A DNA stretch of 64,000 nucleotides from Planctomycetota bacterium (GTDB taxonomy: Bacteria; Planctomycetota; UBA8742; UBA2392), in assembly GCA_015075515.1 (NCBI GenBank), contig JABTUE010000002.1, forward strand, positions 310,001 through 374,000. Reading direction: 5' to 3'. Below the pieces are notes generated by a model, which was not told the origin of the DNA, made no database searches, and saw only the letters and a list, made by a program, of their open reading frames with translations. The position numbers and the translations under genes were made by a program. Below are positions 1 through 7,817 of this stretch, in pieces. Within the stretch, counting starts at the first letter, position 1. Each line of letters opens with the position of its first letter.

Positions 1-202
1 TTGAGTACAGCGTGCCGAAGTACGAAAACTGGAAGCCTGCGGGGGCAATCGGGCCTGAAATGGCGTCGTCAGCCAGAACCACCAGGTTGGGGGTGACCAG
101 ATCCTGGTAGGTGATCGGCGCTGAACTGACATCGTACTGGTAGTAGGCGCGGGCCTCGGCGGCCGCAACAAGCAGCAGGCAAAGCAGGGCAAGGCGGTGC
201 AT
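1..202 (-). CDS. N-terminal part of a secreted protein (truncated by window edge)
   Basis: The minus strand opens at ATG 202 behind a clear GGAGG ribosome site and stays open to base 1, giving 67 residues. Residues 1-18 form a signal peptide (MHRLALLCLLLVAAAEARA). The mature start contains a GFQFSYFGTLYS stretch that resembles GFTFSFFGQNY near the start of the large anchor-D protein at 33029-36058. It may therefore be another surface protein of the same style. The rest lies outside the window, so no function can be given. Confidence 0.7.
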   Translation of the reverse strand, partial: MHRLALLCLLLVAAAEARAYYQYDVSSAPITYQDLVTPNLVVLADDAISGPIAPAGFQFSYFGTLYS

Positions 203-308
203 GGTTTGTCCTCCGGTTTCCTCGTCTTTAAAGCTACACCGGAAGGCAACTTCATTGCTTGCGTGTCAGGCAAATAGAATTACCTTTTGGCAACTGACGG
301 CCTGACCC

Positions 309-1826
309 ATGCCCGACCGAAACGACCAGGAGCTGGCCCTGCGGCTGCGCGAACTTGCGCGCGAGCACGGTCAGAACACGCTGGCGCGGCGCACCGGAAC
401 ATCGCCGGCCAACATCAGCCGCTATCTGCGCGGGCGGCGCGTGCCGGCGCGATTCTGCGCCGCGCTGGTGCGCGAGTTCGGCATCAGCGCAAGCTGGCTT
501 CTGACCGGCGAGGGCCCGGCCCGGCTGGAAGACGCCCTGCGCGACGAAAGCGCAACGGCCGCCGATCTGGTCCGGCTTGTGCGCGCGATGCGCGCCGTCA
601 CCACCATGCGGCTTGGCGCGCTTTCGGGGCGGCATCACCTGGCGGTTCTGCGCGAATTGAATGAAAGCATGCGCCAGTACGAACTGGCCCGCCGCCAGCT
701 TACGCCCCAGGCCGTGCCGGCGTTCCGCGGCGTTCTGGACGCGCTGGAACGGGCCCTGGCGCGTTACGACACAACCCAGGCCGACGATTACATGAACACG
801 GCCGACCAGCTCGCGCTGCTGTGCGACGACGAAGACTGCCACCGGCGCCTGCTGGCGCTGAAGGCGCGCCGGGCGTTTCTTCAGTCCGACATGCGCACCG
901 CCGTGCAGGAACACCGGCGGCTGCTGCGCCGCGTGCTGGTGCCCGACGCGGCCATGAGCGACAACGATTTTGAGCTGATCGCGCGCACGGTGATGGCCCT
1001 GCTTCAGTCCGGCCGCGTGCGCGAGGCCCGCCGGGTCGCCAACGCCGGGGCTGCCCTGGCTGCCGACGCCGACCCGCTGGCGCCGGGCGCGGCGGCGCTG
1101 CACTTTGTGCGCGGCGGGGCGCTGGTGGAATCCGGCGCGCCGGCGCGCGGACTGGGCCTGATGCAGCAGTACGCGCCGCACCAGATTCCGCGCCGGCGTC
1201 TTGCCGCGCGGGCCATGCTGCTGCAGGCGATGTTCATCTGCGGGGCTGTCGGGGTTGACGAAATTGTCGCGGCCGCAAACAAGGAGCCGGCGCCGCCCAT
1301 GCTGCTTACGCTGTTTCCCGCGGCCTGCCACGCCCGCGACACCGCCGCGCTGGAAGCCTCCCTGAAGCTGGCGGCACGGGCTGACTGGCATGATCCGTTC
1401 TGGATCCCCTGGGCCAGGGCCCTGTTGCAGGCCGCGACCGGGCAAACCCGGACGGCCCTGGACTCTTTGGCAGAACTGGGCGAAGAAACTGACCCGGCCG
1501 GGGTCAATCTGGCCAAAACCGCCGTGCTGGTCGCGTGCGGGCGCAGGTCTGCGGCCCGCGCGGCACATGCGCGCGCGGTGGCGGCGGTTGTCGCCCGTGA
1601 CGCGGAACTGGCGTTGCCGTTTCTGCTGATGGGCACCCACCTGCGGAACTGTCTGGAGCTGTACTCGCCGGGAAATCCGGCCCGCGCGCAGGCCGCAAAA
1701 CAGGTCCGGCGCATGGTTCGCCGCGGTTACGGGTTTCTGGCGCCGCTGCTGCTAACAAGTAAAGACCGGCCGTCTAGCGCCCGTGTTCGGCCAGAACCGG
1801 GCCGTAGGCCACATAGCCGCGCCTGA
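309..1826 (+). CDS. XRE-like helix-turn-helix protein with long helical C-terminal region
   Basis: A 505-residue protein. Residues about 8-65 read as an XRE/Cro-type helix-turn-helix (TLARRTGTSPANISRYLRG, then an alpha-helical cap ending SWLLTGEG), so it probably binds DNA. The remaining 430 residues are Ala/Leu/Arg-rich helices without a recognised motif; a TPR-like solenoid is possible. It is a clear paralogue of the convergent gene 1774-3288: both share MRLG-LSGRHHLAVLRELN-like blocks and an RRGY-x-PLL ending. The homologous part stops near LAPLLL, and the last 17 or so residues run into the 3' end of the neighbour, so the tail is probably a read-through of a lost stop codon. Function beyond regulation is unknown. 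Confidence 0.75.
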   Translation: MPDRNDQELALRLRELAREHGQNTLARRTGTSPANISRYLRGRRVPARFCAALVREFGISASWLLTGEGPARLEDALRDESATAADLVRLVRAMRAVTTMRLGALSGRHHLAVLRELNESMRQYELARRQLTPQAVPAFRGVLDALERALARYDTTQADDYMNTADQLALLCDDEDCHRRLLALKARRAFLQSDMRTAVQEHRRLLRRVLVPDAAMSDNDFELIARTVMALLQSGRVREARRVANAGAALAADADPLAPGAAALHFVRGGALVESGAPARGLGLMQQYAPHQIPRRRLAARAMLLQAMFICGAVGVDEIVAAANKEPAPPMLLTLFPAACHARDTAALEASLKLAARADWHDPFWIPWARALLQAATGQTRTALDSLAELGEETDPAGVNLAKTAVLVACGRRSAARAAHARAVAAVVARDAELALPFLLMGTHLRNCLELYSPGNPARAQAAKQVRRMVRRGYGFLAPLLLTSKDRPSSARVRPEPGRRPHSRA

Positions 1827-3288
1827 ACCAGGTTTCAAAGTGCCTGAATGCCGCGCGGCGCAGGCGCCCGGGTTCGCCGCGGGCGCCGGGGGCAATCAGC
1901 CGCAGCGCGTTACGGAAGTGCAGCGACAGTGCCAGCACGTGCGGCGTGACCTCGGGGTTCAGCGACCGGCGCATTTCTTCGCAGCGCATCATCTCTTTCA
2001 TCGCGCCGGCGCGGTCGCCGGCGGCCACCAGAAGTTCCGTGTTGCACGCCGATGTCAACGGAACCTCGCCGCCGGTCAGGCGCCCGGAACCGGGGTCCAG
2101 CGCCACGCCCTGGCGCGCGGCTTTGGGGTCGGGGCGTTCAAGCTGTTCCAGCAGCGCCGTCGCCAGCCGCCGGAAGTATCCGTTGCGCCACACCGGTTCC
2201 ACGTTGGGCGCGTTGGCGTAGTCCAGCGCCGTGCGCAGCGCGGCCTTGTCACCCAGCCAGCACGCGAACTGAAGAATGTGGTCGCTCTTGGCGTCGGTGC
2301 GTTCGCCAATCCGCGCGGCGTCGGCAATCGGCAGCATGCCGCCCCACATCATCATGCGCAGTTGCGTGGCCTCGGAAATGCGCCGGTACATGCCGGTCAG
2401 GCGCGGCAGTGTGCGCTGCACCTTGGCCAGGCCTTTGTGCAGAAACCCCAGTTCGGTCAGAATCACGCCGTGGGTGTTTTCCAGCCGCGCAAAGGCGTCC
2501 CAGCGCCGGCCCTTGCGGCCGACCAGGTTGCGCGTCGCGCGGCAGATGCGGTGGGCCTCGCGCATGCGGTCCATCTGGACCAGTGCCACGACAATCCGGC
2601 GGGCCTCATCGCAGGCGCGTTCGTCAAACAGCGCGCCGTCAGGCAGCGTGGCCAGAAACAGCCTGCGCTGGAAATGCAGAAAGCGCTCCGAGTTCTTGAG
2701 CTGAAACTCGTGGTACGCCTGCAAGCCGGTGAAGTCGCGGGCCAGGGCTTCGTCGTCGCACAGGCGTGACAGTTGCAGCGCGGCCTGGCGCAGTTCCGTG
2801 GCGCGTTCGAGGTTCAGGTTGTCCAGCGCGGTCTTGAGGTCCTCCAGAATACGCCGGAACAGCGGGCGCGACTGTTCGTTCAGCTTTTCGCGCAGGCGCT
2901 CGTGGGCCATCAGCGCGTCGTTGAGTTCGCGCAGAACCTTCAGGTGGTGCTTGCCCGTAAGCGACCCCAGCCGCATGCGGGCAATCGCGTTCATGGCCTC
3001 GACAAGTTCCAGCAGGTTTTCACCCAGGCGCGCGGTTTCGGCCGGCACGTCGGACAGATACGGCGCACCCTCGCCCACCAGCAGCCACGAAGGGTTGACG
3101 CCCAGCCCGCGCACCAAAGCCGCGCAGAACGCGGCCGGAACCCTGGCGCCGTGCACGTAACGGTTCACGCCCGCCACCAGGTGCCCGGTCTTGCGCGCGA
3201 TTTCGCTCTGGCTGTGCTGCTCCAGCAGCCGGTGCAGCCGCAGGCGCACCATCGCGTCGTCGTCGGGTGGGGCTTCTTGATCCTGCAT
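1774..3288 (-). CDS. XRE-like helix-turn-helix protein, paralogue of the convergent neighbour
   Basis: A 504-residue protein with an N-terminal helix-turn-helix (SEIARKTGHLVAGVNRYVHG, then NPSWLLVGEG) and a long helical region. It is homologous over its whole length to 309-1826, sharing LTGKHHLKVLRELND and RRGYVAYGPVL near the end. I chose ATG 3288 (MQDQEAPPDDDAM) because its length before the HTH matches the paralogue; an upstream ATG at 3345 and an inner one at 3252 are alternatives and none has a good ribosome site. The two paralogues are convergent and overlap by 53 bp. Likely a DNA-binding regulator; target and ligand unknown. Confidence 0.75.
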   Translation of the reverse strand: MQDQEAPPDDDAMVRLRLHRLLEQHSQSEIARKTGHLVAGVNRYVHGARVPAAFCAALVRGLGVNPSWLLVGEGAPYLSDVPAETARLGENLLELVEAMNAIARMRLGSLTGKHHLKVLRELNDALMAHERLREKLNEQSRPLFRRILEDLKTALDNLNLERATELRQAALQLSRLCDDEALARDFTGLQAYHEFQLKNSERFLHFQRRLFLATLPDGALFDERACDEARRIVVALVQMDRMREAHRICRATRNLVGRKGRRWDAFARLENTHGVILTELGFLHKGLAKVQRTLPRLTGMYRRISEATQLRMMMWGGMLPIADAARIGERTDAKSDHILQFACWLGDKAALRTALDYANAPNVEPVWRNGYFRRLATALLEQLERPDPKAARQGVALDPGSGRLTGGEVPLTSACNTELLVAAGDRAGAMKEMMRCEEMRRSLNPEVTPHVLALSLHFRNALRLIAPGARGEPGRLRRAAFRHFETWFRRGYVAYGPVLAEHGR

Positions 3289-3326
3289 AGTCGGCACCGG
3301 GGCTTGCGGTTTCGATAAACTACCCG

Positions 3327-3511
3327 TAGTGGCATGGACTGGCAAGCTTCACGCCGGCGCGAAAGCATGCCATCCTTACAACCCATCAGGCCGCAGACAC
3401 CCGCACCCTGCGGCCGGGCGCGCGAAAACCCCACTTTTCGCGCGGGGCGCGGCTCGAATGAACTGCGCTGGGCACGGGGGCGGCCCTGGGGGCCGCCCCT
3501 GAACTTTTTTT
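3327..3511 (+). ncRNA. Candidate small RNA or structured leader ending in an intrinsic terminator
   Basis: The 243-bp gap between divergent genes holds two strong hairpins on the plus strand. The first has a 10-bp stem (3419-3428 with 3435-3444, loop CCCCAC). The second has a 9-bp GC stem (3477-3485 with 3491-3499) followed after five bases by seven T (3505-3511), the form of an intrinsic terminator. A TAAACT box at 3316-3321 could supply a promoter. No plus-strand gene lies upstream to be terminated, so this is either a small RNA of about 185 nt or an attenuated leader of the thioesterase gene. Not a recognised family. Confidence 0.3.
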
Positions 3512-3520
3512 CGGCCGTGG

Positions 3521-3526
3521 TATGCT
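3521..3526 (+). promoter_or_regulatory. TATGCT -10-like box, 5 bp before the start codon
   Basis: TATGCT lies 5 bp upstream of ATG 3532 and just after the terminator-like hairpin. No Shine-Dalgarno sequence is present. It fits the TANNNT leaderless pattern seen before several other genes here. Confidence 0.35.
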
Positions 3527-3531
3527 CGGGC

Positions 3532-4002
3532 ATGGCCGAAGTTCCCGCCCCGCTGTCGCATACCGTGCGCGTTACCGTGCGCTTCAAGGAATCCGACCTG
3601 CTGGGCATTGTCTGGCACGGCAACTACGTGACGTATCTGGAAGACGCGCGCCAGGCCCTGGGCGTGCGGATCGGCCTGAGTTACGAAGATTTCATGCGCG
3701 AACGCATCGCCGCGCCGCTTGTGGATCTGCACTTGCAGTACAAGAAGCCCGCGCGCTACGGCGACAAGCTGGACGTGACAGCGGCGCTGCAATGGCTGGA
3801 TATTCCCAAGTTCGTGCACCGGTACGAAATCCGCCGCGTCGGTGACAACGAATTGCTTACCGTGGCCGAAACCACCCAGGTGCTGGTGCACCCCGACGGC
3901 GGCCTGGCCCTGAACTTTCCGCCGTTTGTCGAGGCCGTCCGCGCGCGGTGGCGGGCCGGTCAGATTCTGACCGGCAGGGCCGAACCCTCACCGTTCGGCT
4001 AA
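3532..4002 (+). CDS. Acyl-CoA thioesterase, hotdog fold (4-hydroxybenzoyl-CoA thioesterase/YbgC-like)
   Basis: A 156-residue single-domain hotdog protein, the usual length of the family. The motif ESDLLGIVWHGNYVTYLEDAR near residues 18-38 is the family signature and includes the Asp expected to act in thioester hydrolysis. It should hydrolyse an acyl-CoA in the cytoplasm; the substrate cannot be told from sequence. ATG 3532 was chosen because homology begins there and the open upstream part lies across a terminator-like hairpin. It ends 9 bp before asnB and is probably co-transcribed with it. Confidence 0.85.
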   Translation: MAEVPAPLSHTVRVTVRFKESDLLGIVWHGNYVTYLEDARQALGVRIGLSYEDFMRERIAAPLVDLHLQYKKPARYGDKLDVTAALQWLDIPKFVHRYEIRRVGDNELLTVAETTQVLVHPDGGLALNFPPFVEAVRARWRAGQILTGRAEPSPFG

Positions 4003-4011
4003 AGGGCGCGC

Positions 4012-5886
4012 ATGTGCGGCATCACCGGTATTCTGCGTTTTGACGGCGCGCCGATCGCCCCGGACGTGCTCAAGGCCATGACCGACGCGCTGGCGCACCG
4101 CGGCCCCGACGGCGAGGGCGCGTTTTTGGCGCCGGGCGTGGCGCTGGGGCACCGGCGGCTGGCGATCATTGACCTGGAGGGCGGACGCCAGCCCATGGCC
4201 GACACGACCGGCCGGTACCAGATCGTGTTCAACGGCGAGATTTACAACTATCAGGAACTGCGCGCGGAACTGGAACAGGCGGGCTGTGCCTTTGCCACCC
4301 GCAGCGACACCGAGGTGGTGATACAGGCCTACGCGCGGTGGGGCCCCGATTGCGTCCGGCACCTGCGCGGCATGTTTGCCTTCTGCGTCGTGGATCTGCA
4401 CCGGCGGGTGTTTCTGATCGCGCGCGACCACTTCGGCATCAAGCCGCTGCTGTACGCGCAGACTCCGGACCAGCTTGCCTTTGCCAGCGAGTTTTCGGCC
4501 CTGCGGGCACTGCCGGGGCTGAAGCTGGAGGGCGAACTTGCGGCGATCGAGTGGTTTCTGCGCCTGCAGTACATACCCGGCCCGGCCACGGTGTTTCGCC
4601 AGATCCGCAAGCTGCCGCCGGGGCATCTGCTGGCCGGGCCACTGGACCGGCCGCCGCCGGCGCCGGCGCGCTGGTTTGAAACGCGCTTTGCGCCTGACAC
4701 CGGCCGCAGCCACGACCAGTGGCTGGAACACGCCGACGACGTAATCCGCCAGAGCGTGCGCGCGCACCTGATTGCCGACGTGCCCGTAGGCGTGTTTGTC
4801 AGCGGCGGCATTGATTCGTCGCTGGTCGCGGCCAAGGTGCACGAACTGGGCGCCGGGCCGCGCTATGCCTTCAGCATCGGGTTTGCCGACGAACAGTTCA
4901 GCGAGCTGGGCTGGGCGCGGCAACTGGCCGCGAAATTGGGCATTGAACTGATCACCGACACCGCCGGAGAAGACTTCTGGGAACACCTGCCGCAACTGGT
5001 GCGCCATTACGGCGAACCCTTTGGCGACAACAGCATGATTCCCACCTGGCAACTGGCGCGGCTGGCGCGGCGGCATGTGGCGGTGTGCCTGTCCGGCGAC
5101 GCCGGCGACGAAAATTTCGGCGGCTACGGCAGCTATCTGGCGCTGCTGGCGGTGCCGCGCCTGAAGGAATACTGGCGCCGTCTGAAGTCGCGCCTGAGCC
5201 GGGCCGAACTGGGCGCGCTGTTGTGGGCGCTGGGCCGCAAACTGGGCGGCGCAAAGCCGCGCCTGTCCGAATGGCAGCGCATCACCGAATACGTCGGCCG
5301 CGACCGCCGCGCGCGCCTGTGGCGGCCGGAACTGCGCCGTCTGGCCGACGCGCCGTGCCCGGCCATGCTGGAGGCCGACGCCCGCGCCCCGCGCCACGGA
5401 CTGCTGGATTACGCCCAGTTCATGGACTTTCAGACCTATCTGCCCGGCGCGATTCTGACCAAGGTGGACATCGCCACCATGTACCACGGGCTGGAGGCCC
5501 GCACGCCGCTGCTGGACCGCGAGGTTCACGCGCTGGCCTGCGCACTGCCGGCCCCCGAGCGCGTGCGGGGCAACGAGGGCAAGGCCATCCTCAAGGACAT
5601 TCTGGCGCGCCTGATGGGGCCCGAGTTCGTATCGCGCCCCAAGCAGGGCTTTGGCATCCCGCGCCGGCACTGGTTCCGGGCCGACAGCCCCGGCCGGCGC
5701 ATGTTTGACCAGGTGGTGTTCGACCCGGCCTGCGGTCTTGACCAGTGGTTTGACCTGGCGGGTGTGCGCCAGGCCGCGGCCGAGCACGGCGACAAACGCG
5801 ACCGGTCGGCGATGATGTGGCTGCTGCTGGTGCTGGGCCTGTGGCGCCGCCAGAACCCGGACCTGGCCTTTGCCCCGCCGGCGTGA
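4012..5886 (+). CDS. asnB: Asparagine synthetase (glutamine-hydrolysing)
   Basis: A 624-residue two-domain enzyme. The mature N-terminal Cys2 (MCGITGILRF) is the glutaminase nucleophile, with RGPDGEG and FNGEIYNY glutamine-site motifs. The synthetase domain carries the PP-loop SGGIDSSLV near residue 265 and the SGDAGDENFGGY block. It would amidate aspartate, or another carboxylate in a glycan or metabolite, using glutamine and ATP. The following epimerase and glycosyltransferase resemble loci where AsnB-like enzymes serve cell-surface polysaccharide synthesis, so a role outside general asparagine supply is possible. Length is normal and all key motifs are intact. Confidence 0.9.
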   Translation: MCGITGILRFDGAPIAPDVLKAMTDALAHRGPDGEGAFLAPGVALGHRRLAIIDLEGGRQPMADTTGRYQIVFNGEIYNYQELRAELEQAGCAFATRSDTEVVIQAYARWGPDCVRHLRGMFAFCVVDLHRRVFLIARDHFGIKPLLYAQTPDQLAFASEFSALRALPGLKLEGELAAIEWFLRLQYIPGPATVFRQIRKLPPGHLLAGPLDRPPPAPARWFETRFAPDTGRSHDQWLEHADDVIRQSVRAHLIADVPVGVFVSGGIDSSLVAAKVHELGAGPRYAFSIGFADEQFSELGWARQLAAKLGIELITDTAGEDFWEHLPQLVRHYGEPFGDNSMIPTWQLARLARRHVAVCLSGDAGDENFGGYGSYLALLAVPRLKEYWRRLKSRLSRAELGALLWALGRKLGGAKPRLSEWQRITEYVGRDRRARLWRPELRRLADAPCPAMLEADARAPRHGLLDYAQFMDFQTYLPGAILTKVDIATMYHGLEARTPLLDREVHALACALPAPERVRGNEGKAILKDILARLMGPEFVSRPKQGFGIPRRHWFRADSPGRRMFDQVVFDPACGLDQWFDLAGVRQAAAEHGDKRDRSAMMWLLLVLGLWRRQNPDLAFAPPA

Positions 5887-5927
5887 GCCGCTGGACGCGC
5901 CTTTGCGCCACTGGTTTACTTCGCGCC

Positions 5928-6863
5928 ATGCCCGACAACCCACTGGTGCTGGTCACAGGCGCGGCCGGTTTCATCGGCAGCCACCTGTGCGACGGCCTGC
6001 TGGCCGCCGGGTACCGGGTGCGGGGCGCGGACAACCTGAGTTTCGGCAGCGCCGAAAACCTGGCGCACGCGCGCGCGCAGAGTCACTTTGAGTTTCACAA
6101 CGTTGACCTGACCGACCCCGCGGCCTGCGAACGGGTCTGTGCCGGCGCGGGCTTTGTGCTGCACCACGCGGCGCTGGCCAGTGTGCCCACCAGCATGGCC
6201 GACCCGCTGCGCTGTCACCGCAACACACTGGACACCACGGTCAACGTTCTGGCGGCCGCGCGACAGGCCGGCGTGCGGCGCGTGGTGATCGCCAGCAGCG
6301 CATCGGTGTACGGCGCGTGCCCGGCGGCGCTGATCGGCGAAGACCTGCCGCTGGATCCGCTAAGCCCCTATGCCGCGGCCAAGGCCGCGGGCGAACAATA
6401 CGCGCGGGCCTTCGCGCGCATGGGCCTGGACACGGTGATTCTGCGCTATTTCAACGTATACGGGCCGCGCCAGCGGCCCGATTCGGGCTATTCGGGCGTG
6501 ATCAGCGCCTTTGCCGCCCGGGCCGCCGCAAACACGCCGCTGACGGTGTTCGGCGACGGCCTTCAGACGCGGGATTTCGTGCACGTGTCCGATGTGGTGC
6601 GGGCCAACCTGGCGGCAATCACCCGGCCAAAGCCTCTGGCGGGCGTGGCGCTGAACATCGGCACCGGGCAGAGCGTAAACCTGCTGGAACTTGCCCGCGC
6701 CGTGGGCGCGGCTCTGGGCCGCCCGGTTCAGGTGCGGCACGAACCCGCGCGGCCGGGCGACATCCGCCATTCCTGCGCCGACATCGCCCGCGCGCGCCGC
6801 GTGCTGGGGTTTGAGCCCCAGGTCGGTCTGGAACAGGGGCTCAAGGAGCTGCTGGCGCCATGA
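5928..6863 (+). CDS. NAD-dependent sugar-nucleotide epimerase/dehydratase (extended SDR)
   Basis: A 311-residue extended short-chain dehydrogenase. TGAAGFIGSH (residues 10-19) is the NAD-binding GxxGxxG motif; SSASVYG supplies the active-site Ser and SPYAAAKAAGEQ the YxxxK pair. RYFNVYGPRQ and DGLQTRDFVHVSDV are typical of UDP-glucose or UDP-GlcNAc 4-epimerases and relatives. Substrate cannot be fixed. ATG 5928 is where homology starts. The gene overlaps the downstream glycosyltransferase by 4 bp (ATGA), indicating translational coupling and a joint role in surface glycan synthesis. Confidence 0.85.
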   Translation: MPDNPLVLVTGAAGFIGSHLCDGLLAAGYRVRGADNLSFGSAENLAHARAQSHFEFHNVDLTDPAACERVCAGAGFVLHHAALASVPTSMADPLRCHRNTLDTTVNVLAAARQAGVRRVVIASSASVYGACPAALIGEDLPLDPLSPYAAAKAAGEQYARAFARMGLDTVILRYFNVYGPRQRPDSGYSGVISAFAARAAANTPLTVFGDGLQTRDFVHVSDVVRANLAAITRPKPLAGVALNIGTGQSVNLLELARAVGAALGRPVQVRHEPARPGDIRHSCADIARARRVLGFEPQVGLEQGLKELLAP

Positions 6864-7810
6864 ACCGGCCGATGGTCACGGCAATTATCCCGACTTTCCG
6901 CCGGCCGCACCTGGTGGCGCGATCGTGCCGCAGCGTTCTGGCCCAGACCTGGCGCCCGCTGGAACTGCTGGTGGTTGACGACGGCAGCGGCGACAACACA
7001 CCCGAGGTTCTGGAAAGCCTGTACCCCGAAGCCCGCGACGCCGGCGTGCGCTATCACTGGCACACTGTTCCCAACGGCGGCCCCGGCGCGGCGCGCAACG
7101 ACGCCATGAACGGCGCGCTGGGCGACTATTTCGCGTTTCTGGACGACGACGACCTGTGGGCGCCCGACAAACTCGAGATCCAGATGGCCGCCATGCTGGC
7201 CAACCCCCAGGCCGGCGCGTCGTTCACACAGTTCATCCACGAGGGCAGCCCCGACCAGCCCAAACCCCGCCCCGAACAGATGCAGGACGGCTGGGTGTTT
7301 GAGAGCCTGTGCCGCGGCACCACGCGCGCGCACCTGCAGACGTTTCTGGTCACGCGCCAGGCCGTGCTCGAGTCCGGGCCATTTGCACCGCTGTACAACT
7401 TTGAAGACACCGAGTTCATGCTGCGGCTGGCCCTGCGCGTGCCGTTTGTGGCCGTGCCGCGCGTTCTGACCACCATCTGCACGCCCGGCCAGACCACGGT
7501 AAGCCGCGAGGCCGGACTTGAGGGCGACCTGCGGCGCGACGAGCTGAAACTGCGCGTGCTGCGCGAGTTTGCGGCCGCCCACAGCCAGCAAGAGCGTTAC
7601 TCGCAGCCGGCGCTGGACGCGCTGCGCGCGCGGGTGTACGACGAACACATCAAGCACCTGATCTGGCTGGGGCGCGTGGACCAGGCGCGCCAGGCCCACG
7701 CCGAGGCGATTGCCGCCTGCGGCCCGCACGAGGCGCTGCTGAAGCTGCGGCGCAAGCTGCTGCGGGCGCGCGTGGCGGGCTGGTTCGGGCTGAAACTGAA
7801 AAAACCGTAG
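6860..7810 (+). CDS. Glycosyltransferase family 2 (GT-A fold)
   Basis: A 316-residue protein with an N-terminal GT2 domain. VTAIIPTFRR opens the fold, VVDDGSGDNTP binds the nucleotide sugar and AFLDDDDLWAP holds the DxD-type metal site. The last 90 or so residues are basic and helical, without membrane segments, so it is a cytoplasmic or peripheral enzyme. Donor and acceptor are unknown. It overlaps the epimerase by 4 bp and closes the 3532-7810 unit. It is convergent with the PA14 gene, with only 7 bp between the two stop codons. Confidence 0.85.
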   Translation: MNRPMVTAIIPTFRRPHLVARSCRSVLAQTWRPLELLVVDDGSGDNTPEVLESLYPEARDAGVRYHWHTVPNGGPGAARNDAMNGALGDYFAFLDDDDLWAPDKLEIQMAAMLANPQAGASFTQFIHEGSPDQPKPRPEQMQDGWVFESLCRGTTRAHLQTFLVTRQAVLESGPFAPLYNFEDTEFMLRLALRVPFVAVPRVLTTICTPGQTTVSREAGLEGDLRRDELKLRVLREFAAAHSQQERYSQPALDALRARVYDEHIKHLIWLGRVDQARQAHAEAIAACGPHEALLKLRRKLLRARVAGWFGLKLKKP

Positions 7811-7817
7811 CGCCGGG

